From Loktanella sp. (GTDB lineage Bacteria > Pseudomonadota > Alphaproteobacteria > Rhodobacterales > Rhodobacteraceae), in contig JAGXIQ010000037.1 of assembly GCA_024635625.1 (NCBI GenBank), positions 1-57,674 on the forward strand: 57,674 nucleotides of DNA. The letters are read 5' to 3'. Shown here in pieces: positions 38,176 to 47,418 of this stretch. The first letter of the stretch is position 1. Each line of letters starts with the position of its first letter. The translations under genes were made by a program, and so were the position numbers. The notes beneath the pieces are model-generated. The model worked only from the letters and a program-made list of their open reading frames with translations, ran no database searches and was not told the DNA's origin.

Positions 38176-39195
38176 ATGAAAAAACTGCTATCTACTGTCG
38201 CCATCCTCTGCGCGGGCGCCGCCCACGCCGAAGGCAAGCTGCAACTGTATAACTGGGGTGACTATACTAGCCCCGAACTGCTGACGAAGTTCGAGGAAGA
38301 AACCGGTATCAAGGTCACCGTGACTGACTATGATTCCAATGATACAGCTCTGGCGAAGGTCGAGGCCGGGGGGCACGGATTTGACCTTGTTGTGCCCTCT
38401 GCCAACTACGTCCCGATTTGGCGCGAAAAGAACCTGATCTCGGAACTGGATCTGTCAAAGCTGTCGAACCATGGCAACATCGCGTCGCAATGGGTGGATG
38501 TGGCTTTTGATCCCGGTCGCAAGTTTTCGATCCCATGGCAGATCGGTGCAACCGGCATCGCCGTCAACAGCGACGCCTATTCTGGGGACATCAACACAAG
38601 CGCTATTTTCCTAGACACCCCGGAAGAGCTGATAGGCAAAGTAAACGTAACACCAGAGATGAACGACATCATGTCGTTGGCCCTTTGGTACGTAGGCGGA
38701 GAGCCCTGCACCGAGGACACCGAAAAGTTGAAGGCTGCCCGTGACGTTTTGATTGCAGCCAAACCAAACTGGCAGTCGATGGATTACGGCATGTCGGAAA
38801 AGCTAGCGGCGAACGACACGATGGCATCGGTGTATTGGAACGGTGCGGTGTTCCGCGCCGCGTTGCAAAACGACAAGGTGCAATTTGGCTATCCGCAGGA
38901 AGGCTTTCCGTTGTTCATGGACTCCGTCGTATTATTGGCCGACGCGCAGAACACTGAAGAGGCTTATCAATTCCTTAACTTCATCATGGTGCCTGAAAAC
39001 GCTGCCCTCATCTCTGAATTCGCGCGTTATGCCAACGGCATCACCGGGTCTGAAGAGTTTATGGACGAAGAGATGAAGACGTCTCCGATGGTCAACATTC
39101 CGCCTGAACTTGCCGAAGCCGGAAAGTTCCTGCCGACGTGTTCCGCAAAGTCGCTAGAGTATTACACGGCGATTTGGACCGAGCTGCAGAAGTAA
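38176..39195 (+). CDS. potD: Pot-type ABC transporter, substrate-binding protein
   Basis: Periplasmic polyamine-type binding protein of 339 residues. The signal peptide ends 'CAGAAHAEG', followed by 'LQLYNWGDYTSPELLTKFEE', the PotD/PotF signature. 'GATGIAVNSDAY' and 'TMASVYWNGAVFRAA' occur in the binding lobes. It lies last in the potABCD operon, 21 bases after potC, with AGGAGA upstream of the ATG, and a hairpin follows. Confidence 0.88.
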   Translation: MKKLLSTVAILCAGAAHAEGKLQLYNWGDYTSPELLTKFEEETGIKVTVTDYDSNDTALAKVEAGGHGFDLVVPSANYVPIWREKNLISELDLSKLSNHGNIASQWVDVAFDPGRKFSIPWQIGATGIAVNSDAYSGDINTSAIFLDTPEELIGKVNVTPEMNDIMSLALWYVGGEPCTEDTEKLKAARDVLIAAKPNWQSMDYGMSEKLAANDTMASVYWNGAVFRAALQNDKVQFGYPQEGFPLFMDSVVLLADAQNTEEAYQFLNFIMVPENAALISEFARYANGITGSEEFMDEEMKTSPMVNIPPELAEAGKFLPTCSAKSLEYYTAIWTELQK

Positions 39196-39202
39196 TCTTG
39201 GA

Positions 39203-39222
39203 CGGGGCCCTGCGGGGCCCCG
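39203..39222 (+). terminator. Terminator-like hairpin after potD
   Basis: CGGGGCCC pairs perfectly with GGGCCCCG around a TGCG loop, eight bases after the potD stop. No T run follows. Confidence 0.5.
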
Positions 39223-39253
39223 GATCGCTTATGCGGGGCCATCGGGAAACAAC

Positions 39254-40510
39254 CTAAGCAGAAAGCCCTTTTTGATCCTTTGATCGACTGTCGCCAGCAT
39301 TAGGTATGGTTTGGCGTTGCTGCATGGGTTTCCCACGACGTGCCTTATCAGCCACAATTGCGGCGATGTAGCTGATCAAGACTGCGATCACTGGAAGTGC
39401 CCACGGCAACCAAGTCACACGCGGTTCCACGATCATAATAATCTGCCCGGCAAGTGCAAGAATGCTGCCAATCCCAAAGACCAGCAGACCATGCCCGCCC
39501 ATCAGGCGCAGGGGTGCTGCGAACTTGCTGGCGCAAATCCGTGTCACGATGGGCAGGCAGGACAGCGCGTAAACCAGCACGAGGATATGAAGAAAGCGGG
39601 GCAGGGCAAGGTAGGTTTTGTTGTGCCCGACGATGTTTGACGGCGCACCCAATGCGCCAAGTTGCGCCATCTTGTGGTTCATTACCTCAGCCAGCCCCGG
39701 CAGATGCCGCCATGCGAAGACAAACAGAAGGAATGCAACCGCCAGCCCGAACAGCGGCCATGACACCGGCACTAGCCGCTGATCCTTGCGGTGGCGGATA
39801 CCAATCAGCAGGCCGACCACGAATATCGCTTGCCACGTCAGCGGGTCTAAAAACCAGCCACCGTTGCCCGGATGATTTGGAATGTTGATCTGCTGCGATC
39901 CCGCTATGAACCAAACAACAACACTCGCCGTCAACGTCAGCCATGGCGCACGTAGTCCAGCGGCAATCAGGGCGGGGCCTACGATCAGCAATACAATGTA
40001 GCTTGGTAAGATGTTCACGTAGCCGATCTGATAGGTCAACGCCGCTAGCCCCGTCAGTGCGGGACCCGTATTCTCGTAGATTTGCGCGAGGTTGTGCATC
40101 TCTCGGAACTGACCGCGATAGAATGTGGCAGCAGCCCAAGAAAACAGGGCGATCGCGATCACAGTCAGCAGGATTTGAACAGTATATAACGTCCAAGCCC
40201 GCCGCCACATTGGTGCCATTGCGTCCCATAGACGAGTTTCTCCGGCCAGCCAGCGCGCCACAACGGGCGAATAGGCGATGCCAGCGGCGATGCCGGACAT
40301 AATAAAGAACGCTTCTGCGGCGTCGGAAAAACCGATATTGCGGACCGTGATGTTTTCCCACGGATTGCCCGGCATGTGGTCAATCACGATCATCATCAAT
40401 GCCAGCCCGCGAAAGGCGTCGATCCGAGGATCGCGCGGGCGCGAAGGTGCGACTAGGCCGCGCCGGATCGGTATTAGCTTGGCCTCAGGCCGACTGGGTG
40501 ATTTGGGCAT
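39254..40510 (-). CDS. opgC: OpgC family membrane acyltransferase (glucan succinyl transfer)
   Basis: Integral membrane protein of 418 residues with about ten membrane segments. 'RDPRIDAFRGLALMMIVIDH' is the acyltransferase/OpgC entry motif, with 'AAEAFFIMSGIAAGIAY' next. In Rhodobacter sphaeroides OpgC adds succinyl groups to periplasmic glucans. The ATG at 40510 overlaps the end of opgH by 26 bases, indicating a shared transcript. Confidence 0.88.
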   Translation of the reverse strand: MPKSPSRPEAKLIPIRRGLVAPSRPRDPRIDAFRGLALMMIVIDHMPGNPWENITVRNIGFSDAAEAFFIMSGIAAGIAYSPVVARWLAGETRLWDAMAPMWRRAWTLYTVQILLTVIAIALFSWAAATFYRGQFREMHNLAQIYENTGPALTGLAALTYQIGYVNILPSYIVLLIVGPALIAAGLRAPWLTLTASVVVWFIAGSQQINIPNHPGNGGWFLDPLTWQAIFVVGLLIGIRHRKDQRLVPVSWPLFGLAVAFLLFVFAWRHLPGLAEVMNHKMAQLGALGAPSNIVGHNKTYLALPRFLHILVLVYALSCLPIVTRICASKFAAPLRLMGGHGLLVFGIGSILALAGQIIMIVEPRVTWLPWALPVIAVLISYIAAIVADKARRGKPMQQRQTIPNAGDSRSKDQKGLSA

Positions 40511-42263
40511 CCGGCGTCCTTTCGGCGGTAGAAAGGTGTTGCAACTGTCCATGATACGCCGCGACGACTGGGGCCTGTTGACGGTCCTGTGGAACAGTGA
40601 AAATGCCACGGGCCGACGACCAAGATGTGGCCGTAATCAGAAATGGCGCCAGCATCATCGGAATCGTGACGGGCAGCAGCCAAAGGATCAGGTCAGGTGC
40701 CGCCCACTGAACGATCGCGGTGATGGCTACGCCATAAAGCGTGATCCAGCGACCCGACCGCCAGCCTTCAGACATCGTCAGCGCACCCTCACCACGTGCC
40801 GTGGCTGGCCAGCCACCATCCTTGCCAGACAGCACTTCTGTCACGGCGCGGGTTTGATACATCAGCATGACGGGCGCAATCAGCGCAGTCAAAAGCGTTT
40901 CAATGAGAACCGATGCGAAGGCACGCGCGCTGCCGCCAAAAGACTGCGCCCGCCCTGTGGCCACGGATTCAGCAAAGATTGCCAGCTTTGGCAAAAGTAG
41001 CAGACCGACAATACCGACCGCAAGAGCAACGATTTGGTGGGTCCGGTCATCGGGGAAGACCGGGAATAACTGGTAGGCGTTCGGGAAATAGTCGGGGCTA
41101 GGGGCCATAGCAGTCGCCAAAAGAGATACGATCAGGAAGCCGCCCCACGCGACGGATACAAGGTAGGACATGATTCCCTGAACGAAAACGAACCTGCTCC
41201 AAGCCGTTAAGCCGGGGGTGGTCAACAGGCGGATGTGCTGCAAATTACCCTGACACCAGCGGCGGTCACGACGGGCAAAAGCCAGTAGGTTTTCCGGGCC
41301 TTCCTCGAATGATCCTTCGATACGGGGATCCATTTCAACGCGCCAGCCACCACGCACCAACAATGCGGCCTCGACATAGTCATGGCTTAGGATCGTGCCG
41401 CCAAATGGCGCTGGGCCGGAAAGTTCAGGCAGCCCGCAGCATTGCGCCAGTGCATGTACCCTTGCAATGGCATTATGGCCCCAAAACGGACCAGATTTGC
41501 CCTGAATGCGGGCCAAGCCGCGTGCGAACACCGCAGAGTGATAACTTGCTGAAAATTGCATCGCCCGACCAAACAGCGTGGTTGCACCAACGATTTTTGG
41601 CAGAGTTTGCAAGAGGCCCAGACCTGGATCAGCCTCCATCCGCGCGACGAGATGGCGAATTGTTTCGCCTTCCATCAGGCTGTCGGCGTCAAGGATCACG
41701 GCGTAAGTATAGGCACCACCGGATTTGCGAATGAAATCCTCTATGTTGCCGGCTTTGCGACCGTATTGGTCAGTCCTATTGCGATAAAAAACGCGGCCCA
41801 TGCCCGTCGCCCCGTCGAACAAGGGCGCAAGGGCTGCACGTTCCATTCGCAAGGCATCAGGATGGGACGTGTCAGATAGAATCGCCATGTCGACAGGCAC
41901 ACCTGCCATGCGCAACGACTGGCGCATGGCAGACACACGGGCACAAACCTCTGTCGGGTTTTCGTTGCAGATCGGCACAAGGATGACCGTCGCGGGGAAT
42001 TCCCCGAACGGTATGGTGACGTCCGGCAACGGGCCGAGCGGCCGCAGGCCCAGAAAAGCCTGTGCTGCCCCCCACGCCAGCCATACAGTCGTCAGCGCGA
42101 TCAACGCGACGCGCAAGCCATCCCACAGGGTAAACCCCGTGTTCAGCCCGGCCTGCGCCAGCGTGCCAGCCGCCCCCACCGCACAAAATGCGGCGAAAGA
42201 AATCGCGCCGATTCGGCAAGCCTGTGTAGCGCTGCTGCGCAAATGACGCTGTGTGTCAGGCAT
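40485..42263 (-). CDS. opgH: Glucan glucosyltransferase OpgH
   Basis: Membrane glucosyltransferase of 592 residues (GT2 family) that builds the glucan backbone from UDP-glucose. The catalytic aspartates appear in 'AILSDTSHPD', 'AVILDADSLMEG' and 'LSHDYVEAALLVRGGWRV', and 'RDRRWCQGNLQH' is the (R/Q)xxRW motif. Membrane segments flank the catalytic core. The E. coli protein is about 850 residues; this one lacks the long cytoplasmic ends. The start overlaps a small upstream ORF by eight bases. Confidence 0.93.
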   Translation of the reverse strand: MPDTQRHLRSSATQACRIGAISFAAFCAVGAAGTLAQAGLNTGFTLWDGLRVALIALTTVWLAWGAAQAFLGLRPLGPLPDVTIPFGEFPATVILVPICNENPTEVCARVSAMRQSLRMAGVPVDMAILSDTSHPDALRMERAALAPLFDGATGMGRVFYRNRTDQYGRKAGNIEDFIRKSGGAYTYAVILDADSLMEGETIRHLVARMEADPGLGLLQTLPKIVGATTLFGRAMQFSASYHSAVFARGLARIQGKSGPFWGHNAIARVHALAQCCGLPELSGPAPFGGTILSHDYVEAALLVRGGWRVEMDPRIEGSFEEGPENLLAFARRDRRWCQGNLQHIRLLTTPGLTAWSRFVFVQGIMSYLVSVAWGGFLIVSLLATAMAPSPDYFPNAYQLFPVFPDDRTHQIVALAVGIVGLLLLPKLAIFAESVATGRAQSFGGSARAFASVLIETLLTALIAPVMLMYQTRAVTEVLSGKDGGWPATARGEGALTMSEGWRSGRWITLYGVAITAIVQWAAPDLILWLLPVTIPMMLAPFLITATSWSSARGIFTVPQDRQQAPVVAAYHGQLQHLSTAERTPDAQITQSA

Positions 42264-42423
42264 TACGCAAGAACAGGCGGCCCATCAGCGTGGCGATGGT
42301 TAGGCGGCGCGTGTTTTCAAGCACCTGCCGGGGCATATCCATTGCTGCCGCTGGGGGCAGGGCGTCATTACCGTCGACATAATTTTGGTTCGTATTCAAC
42401 ACAGGTGTCACTCTTGTAGCCAT
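42256..42423 (-). CDS. Small ORF between opgG and opgH, candidate opgI
   Basis: A 55-residue ORF beginning 'MATRVTPVLNTNQNY' and ending 'MGRLFLRNA'. Its ATG lies inside the last 16 bases of opgG and its stop overlaps the opgH ATG by eight bases (ATGCCTGA), so it fills the gap between the two genes exactly. In Rhodobacter sphaeroides three genes, opgG, opgI and opgH, are all needed for glucan backbone synthesis; this ORF is in the opgI position. Identity with OpgI is inferred from position only. 'DALPPAAAMDMPRQ' may correspond to part of the N-terminal tail that longer OpgH proteins carry. Confidence 0.55.
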   Translation of the reverse strand: MATRVTPVLNTNQNYVDGNDALPPAAAMDMPRQVLENTRRLTIATLMGRLFLRNA

Positions 42424-43997
42424 TGGTACGTCCACGTTTCCGTCAGCACTTGGTCGCCGGCCGCCAACTTGGCGCTCAACTCGACCGTTGCGTCGTTTTC
42501 GGCGATCACTTCCAGAACCAGACGCCACAGGCGGTCGTATCCTTCGACCTTCTGCAGCACTTCCTGTTCAAGCGAGCCGCCTGATACGCTTACTTGTGAC
42601 GTAACCTCAAGGTCGCCATTGAGTTCCGTGAGGGCATCACCTTCGAAGTCGATCACGAACTTTCGCCGGTCCATGCGCGGTTTCATGCCGGCAACGCCAC
42701 CATGTCCGGCAAGGGTGCGCGAAATTTGGGCAAGATTGGAAACAGCACCCGGTGGAGTCATTCCCCAGTGCAGGCGATACCCGATCCGCAGGTCGTCGCC
42801 CGCGCTAAAGTCACCTTCTGGAACCCAGAAGGCGACGATGTTGTCGTTTGCTTCCAAATCCGAAGGAATTTCGATCAAACGGATCGTACCCTTGCCCCAA
42901 TCGCCCAGTGGTTCAACCATCAAAGAGGGGCGCAATTCGTAATGAGCGCCGGCGTCTAGATAGTCATCAAAGCCGCGATGACGTTGTACCAGCCCGAAGG
43001 ACTGCGGGGATTGCGTGCCGAAATACGAATTTGCAAGGCGCGGCGGATTGGACAGCACCCGGAATTTCGTATCTGCGGCGGCGTTGATTATCAGCGCTTC
43101 GCTATCGTGGACGCGGGCGCGGTAGTCGTCAAAGTTGCCTGCGTCGTTCGGGCCAAACAAGAACATCGACGTCAAAGGGGCGATACCTAGCTGTGACACG
43201 TCGCTGCGGAAGAACAGTTGCACCGTGACGTCCATTGTCGTCGTTTCGCCCGGGCGCAGCACAAATTTGTACGCGCCTGTCACGGATTCGCTTTCCAACT
43301 GAGCGTAGAAAGTGACCTCTGGATTGCCAGGCAGGGGGCGTTCCAGCCAAAAGGCGCTAAAGCGTGGAAATTCTTCGCCTTCGGAGGTGGCTGTGTTTAC
43401 CGCAAGACCGCGCGCGCTAAGACCGTAGCGATTTCCAAGTCCCAACGCCCTGAAATAACTGGCCCCAAGAAACGACACGACTTCGTCAAAGCGATCACGC
43501 GCGTTCAGGGGCGCATTCAGTCGAAAACCAGCCACGCCGGGCAGTTCAGTTCCTTCCGGCATCGTCGCTTTAACACCGCCGTAATAGTTGAAATCATCGG
43601 TCGTGAAGTGCAGTGGGTGTGCCACGCCGTCCACGATTTCTGACAACGCAACGGTGCCGTCGAACAGCCAGCCGGGATGGTAGGCGTGCAGAACCGCTTC
43701 GGCGTCCGGCCCGGCCCAAAGTGCGCTTTCCTCTCGGAACTGGATGTTCCGATAGGCGTCGTAGTCCAAGTTTGCAAAGGCTTCGCCCAGCGGAGTAGGC
43801 GGCGTGAATTCGTCCTGCGCAGACTTGCGTGCCTGCGAAACAAGGGTCTGAAAGGAAAATGGCTGGCCTTCATCGATGGTCTGGGCCGAAACACGACGGG
43901 CATAGGGCCATAGGATAGCAGAGGCAGCTAAGACCGAGCCCCCGCACCGGAGAAAGGACCTTCGTGAGACGAAGGCCGCACGGGACGTTGATTTCAT
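42408..43997 (-). CDS. opgG: Periplasmic glucan biosynthesis protein, Tat-exported (OpgG/OpgD family)
   Basis: A 529-residue periplasmic protein of the MdoG family that shapes nascent glucans. 'SRRSFLRCGGSVLAASAILW' is a twin-arginine signal, so export is folded and via Tat. The mature part includes 'EEFPRFSAFWLERPLPGNPE', 'FEGDALTELNG' and 'DDLRIGYRLHWGM'. In E. coli OpgG uses Sec and its paralogue OpgD uses Tat, so this protein has the OpgD type of export. The ATG at 43997 directly precedes the signal. First gene of the opg operon. Confidence 0.9.
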   Translation of the reverse strand: MKSTSRAAFVSRRSFLRCGGSVLAASAILWPYARRVSAQTIDEGQPFSFQTLVSQARKSAQDEFTPPTPLGEAFANLDYDAYRNIQFREESALWAGPDAEAVLHAYHPGWLFDGTVALSEIVDGVAHPLHFTTDDFNYYGGVKATMPEGTELPGVAGFRLNAPLNARDRFDEVVSFLGASYFRALGLGNRYGLSARGLAVNTATSEGEEFPRFSAFWLERPLPGNPEVTFYAQLESESVTGAYKFVLRPGETTTMDVTVQLFFRSDVSQLGIAPLTSMFLFGPNDAGNFDDYRARVHDSEALIINAAADTKFRVLSNPPRLANSYFGTQSPQSFGLVQRHRGFDDYLDAGAHYELRPSLMVEPLGDWGKGTIRLIEIPSDLEANDNIVAFWVPEGDFSAGDDLRIGYRLHWGMTPPGAVSNLAQISRTLAGHGGVAGMKPRMDRRKFVIDFEGDALTELNGDLEVTSQVSVSGGSLEQEVLQKVEGYDRLWRLVLEVIAENDATVELSAKLAAGDQVLTETWTYQWLQE

Positions 43998-44141
43998 TGT
44001 GGAGTATTCCGATTCTTGCTGCAGTGCAGAATGGATTTGAATCACAGAAAGATCAATATTCCACGCAGATTTCGGCAAAAAATCGCTATGCCAACTTTAT
44101 GCGTAGGTAGGGTGACCCTTCTCAAAGGCCGTTTGATATGC

Positions 44142-45206
44142 TTACCGCATGATCGTACCGCCGAAAGTGGTGCGCCAATTCCCAATAAAGAGTGCACGAC
44201 GGTGCTGATCCATGGCGACCAGCAGGGTCGGATCAATAGCGATGTAGCGTTGTATACTTTGCTGCAGCCCGCTTTCGTCAGGGCTTGGTGTCTGGATCAG
44301 GTTGCTATCGGTCAGGACAGCTTGGCCTTTGGTCGACAACAAAAAGTCCAACAGCAATGTTGAAGCCTCTGGATGCGGGGCAGATTTCGGGATCATGTAG
44401 GCCCGCGACAGGAACAGCGTGTAGTCCTGTGGGTATATCACTCCGACATGTTTCGACGGGACAGAGTCGAGGTAAGAGCCCAGAACATTGTAGGCCATCA
44501 AGTATCGACCGCTTTCGACCCCTGCGATAATTTCGGCTGAACAGCAGGTCGCCACAGCGTCGACTCGGGAAAATCCTTCCAGAAGTCCGCCGAACGTCGT
44601 GGCCTGTTGGCTATCCATGAATGCGAAAAGATAGCCAAGGCCCGATTCTTCAATGTCGTAGGTCGCGATTTTTCCGGCATAGGTTGCGGGTTTGCGGCGC
44701 ATCATGTCCAGTAGGTCAAAGCGGGTGCGTGGCGCGTCAACTCCTTCCACCAGCGCGGTGTTGTAGATGATAACAGCGGCTTCTTGTGTGATTCCCCAAA
44801 CCTCGTCGCGCCAGCGTCGCGCGGTTGGCAGGGCCGCTGTTTGGGCAGAGGTATAGGGTCTGGCACAGGACCGATTTACCAGATCGACGATCTGCTGCAC
44901 GCCAGAAGAAATTATCGCATCAGAGGTGATTGCCGGTCCGTTGCATCCTGCGCGGGCCGCCGCGTACAATGCGTTGGACCCCCATTGTTCATAGGTCAGC
45001 GCAATTGTTGGGTTGGCGTCAACGAACGCTTGCAGCGCTGGTGCAAAGATTGTGATGTCGGTGGTCGAGCGTACAATGAGCGGCGTTGTCGGCGTGTCCT
45101 TTGACGAAGAGAAGTGGGTGACAGCCTCTTGCGCGGTTGCGGACGCGGCGCAAATCCCAACGGCCAGACAAGCCGCAGTAAACCATCTGATCATTGCGCG
45201 CCTCAT
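44142..45206 (-). CDS. Periplasmic solute-binding protein coupled to the sensor kinase
   Basis: A 354-residue extracellular solute-binding protein with a signal peptide ending 'ASATAQEA'. 'FVDANPTIALTYEQWGSNAL' and 'WGITQEAAVIIYNTALVEG' fit the iron/sugar-type ABC binding-protein fold. There is no ABC permease or ATPase beside it. Its ATG overlaps the stop of the histidine kinase gene (ATGA), so the two are made together. It may present a ligand to the kinase rather than to a transporter. Ligand unknown. Confidence 0.75.
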   Translation of the reverse strand: MRRAMIRWFTAACLAVGICAASATAQEAVTHFSSSKDTPTTPLIVRSTTDITIFAPALQAFVDANPTIALTYEQWGSNALYAAARAGCNGPAITSDAIISSGVQQIVDLVNRSCARPYTSAQTAALPTARRWRDEVWGITQEAAVIIYNTALVEGVDAPRTRFDLLDMMRRKPATYAGKIATYDIEESGLGYLFAFMDSQQATTFGGLLEGFSRVDAVATCCSAEIIAGVESGRYLMAYNVLGSYLDSVPSKHVGVIYPQDYTLFLSRAYMIPKSAPHPEASTLLLDFLLSTKGQAVLTDSNLIQTPSPDESGLQQSIQRYIAIDPTLLVAMDQHRRALFIGNWRTTFGGTIMR

Positions 45207-46597
45207 ATCGTCTGACGTTGCGATTGGGTTGGCAACCGCAACGTGACCCGGAAACCCGCTTCCGAATTTTCCATCTCCATCCCGCCGCCGAACGCCTCTG
45301 CCACAGCGCGGACGATAGACAGGCCTAGACCAGCGCTATTCCCCTTGGACGCAGCAGAGCGTTCAAAGCGTTGGCCGATGGTCCGTCGCACGTCAGCGGC
45401 GGGGCCCGGTCCTGTGTCCTGCACCCAAATTTCGGCCATATCACCCTGTGTTGACACACCGATCACGACCGGCGCCACGCCGTGCCGCAGTGCATTCGCT
45501 AGCATGTTTTTCACCGCCTCACCCAAAGAGATTTCGTCAGCCAGTACGATGACCTCGGCCTCTTCAATCTGCAATTGCACGTCGGTACCGGGGGCCAGCA
45601 CCTCGTGATCGCGGCTTTCCAAGACCGTCAAGGCGATGTCACGCAGATCGACCGGGGTGGGAGCTGCGTTCTCTGTCCGGTGGATCACAAGGGCGCGCGA
45701 CAGCATCTGATCCAGCAGGGTGCCCAGCGATCGGGTGCGCCAGATCAACCGTTCCAGCCGTTGCGGTCGGCGGAGTGTGTCGTCCTCTAGCGCCAATTCC
45801 GCCTGCGCGCGGATTGCAGCGACAGGCGTTCGCAACTGGTGGGCTGTGTCTGAAATGAGATGTTTCATCGCGCCGACCTGTCGGTCTAGCCGGGACATGA
45901 AACGGTTCATAGCCTGCACCATGACGTTCACCTCTGCCGGACCGTGGGTCCGCATCGGTGTCAGGTCATAGGGATCGCGTCGCAGCAGTTCCTGCGTCAA
46001 CACGTCCAGAGGACGCATGGCGGATCTGATCACCAGAAAGGCGCTGATGATAAGGGCGATGCCACCGATCGCCGTCACCACAAGGGCGCGCGTCGTAAGG
46101 TCAAGGGCCATGGCCCGCCGCGCCCGCAAGGTTTGGCCAACAGTGACATAGACCTGCCCGGAATAGGCCCGCTCCGCAAAGCGGCGCGGAACCGTTACAA
46201 AACGGGCGGGATCGTTTTGCATTTGGTCATCAAAGAACACGGGTCGCGTCGGATCACGCTGGCTTGCATCACGCAAGACAATGCCTTCGTACCCTGTCAA
46301 AAGCGTGCCGTCCGGGGCGTGAACCGCATAGAAAATCCGGTCGTCAGGGGCGAGCGACAGCAGTCCAAAAGCAGAGACCGGTAATTCGATCAGCGGCGCA
46401 CCATCGAAGATGCTGATCGATTCCGCGATGTCCTGCGCAGCACCTACCAGCAGTGGATCAAAGGCCTGTCGGGCCGCACTGCGACCATATGCAAAGGACG
46501 CTATGGCCACGACGACGCCGCCGAGCGCTAGCAGTGACAGAACACCAAACATCACGCGCGACAGCAACGTCCGCGGCGCGCGCGGGGCGCTAAGCAC
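45203..46597 (-). CDS. tctE: Sensor histidine kinase, TctE-like
   Basis: Membrane sensor kinase of 464 residues if started at the GTG that overlaps the regulator stop. One membrane segment near the start ('VMFGVLSLLALGGVVVAIAS'), a periplasmic region of about 120 residues, a second segment ('LVVTAIGGIALIISAFLVI'), HAMP-like linker, then the H-box 'LISDTAHQLRTPVAAIRA', N-box 'VKNMLANALRHG' and G-boxes 'DTGPGPAADVR' and 'GLGLSIVRAVAEAFGG'. The divergent tctCBA operon suggests it senses a tricarboxylate. The frame runs 33 codons further upstream inside the regulator gene. Confidence 0.87.
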   Translation of the reverse strand: MLSAPRAPRTLLSRVMFGVLSLLALGGVVVAIASFAYGRSAARQAFDPLLVGAAQDIAESISIFDGAPLIELPVSAFGLLSLAPDDRIFYAVHAPDGTLLTGYEGIVLRDASQRDPTRPVFFDDQMQNDPARFVTVPRRFAERAYSGQVYVTVGQTLRARRAMALDLTTRALVVTAIGGIALIISAFLVIRSAMRPLDVLTQELLRRDPYDLTPMRTHGPAEVNVMVQAMNRFMSRLDRQVGAMKHLISDTAHQLRTPVAAIRAQAELALEDDTLRRPQRLERLIWRTRSLGTLLDQMLSRALVIHRTENAAPTPVDLRDIALTVLESRDHEVLAPGTDVQLQIEEAEVIVLADEISLGEAVKNMLANALRHGVAPVVIGVSTQGDMAEIWVQDTGPGPAADVRRTIGQRFERSAASKGNSAGLGLSIVRAVAEAFGGGMEMENSEAGFRVTLRLPTQSQRQTI

Positions 46598-47261
46598 CCT
46601 GAACAATCCGGTACCCCATGCCACGCTGAGTCTCGATCCGCACCACAGAGGCAGCAATCTTTTTACGTAGGCGCGCGATGTAAAGCTCAATGGCATTCAG
46701 CCCGACATCGGCATCGTCGAACGCGAACAGACCTTCATACAAGCGTTGCTTGCTGATCATTTGCCCTTGGCCGCGCAATAAAAGCCCCAGCAGGGTCGCT
46801 TCTCTTCGGGTCAGTTCCAGCGGATGTCCATCAAGAGATGCTGTCAATGTCGCCGCCGAAAACCGCAGTGGACCGAATAACATTGCGTCGGATTTCTGTT
46901 CGGCCTCGCGCCGCATCAATGCCCGCAATCGGGCGTCGAGTTCGCGCTGATCGAACGGCTTCACCAGATAATCGTCCGCCCCAAGGTTCAGGGCTGATAC
47001 ACGGTCATCGACCGAGAACAGGGCTGTCAGCATCAGGACAGGCGTACGATCACCACGGGCGCGCATGTCGCGCAGCAGGTCTGTGCCGTGTCGATCAGGC
47101 AGATTGATATCAAGGACTATGGCGTCGTATTTTTGCACGGCCAGAAAATCTTCGGCCTCTGCCGTGTTGCCAGCAACGTCGCAGGCCATGCCGGACTTCC
47201 CCAAACGCATCGCGACAGCCTCTGCCACATCGGCGGCGTCCTCTACGATCAAAACCCGCAT
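46590..47261 (-). CDS. tctD: Response regulator, TctD-like (OmpR family)
   Basis: A 223-residue regulator: receiver domain (residues 1-115, phospho-acceptor Asp in 'AIVLDINLPDRHG', conserved Lys in 'DDYLVKPFDQ') and an OmpR-type winged helix ('LTRREATLLGLLLRGQG', 'VGLNAIELYIARLRKKI'). ATG at 47261 with a purine-rich GGGGGG upstream. It is first in the regulator-kinase-binding protein operon and divergent, across 157 bases, from tctC, which it probably controls. Confidence 0.9.
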   Translation of the reverse strand: MRVLIVEDAADVAEAVAMRLGKSGMACDVAGNTAEAEDFLAVQKYDAIVLDINLPDRHGTDLLRDMRARGDRTPVLMLTALFSVDDRVSALNLGADDYLVKPFDQRELDARLRALMRREAEQKSDAMLFGPLRFSAATLTASLDGHPLELTRREATLLGLLLRGQGQMISKQRLYEGLFAFDDADVGLNAIELYIARLRKKIAASVVRIETQRGMGYRIVQGA

Positions 47262-47418
47262 GATCCCCCCTTCACCTGTCCGCGTGACAGGTTCGCGACA
47301 GCTTTGCCGCATATAGTCTTATCAGCCATTCGCGAGGAGACCGCAATTCTGCGGTGCGAGTGCACGAAAACCGGGCAGCCTAAAAACCCGGGAATATCGA
47401 ATCTGGAGGGATTTACAC

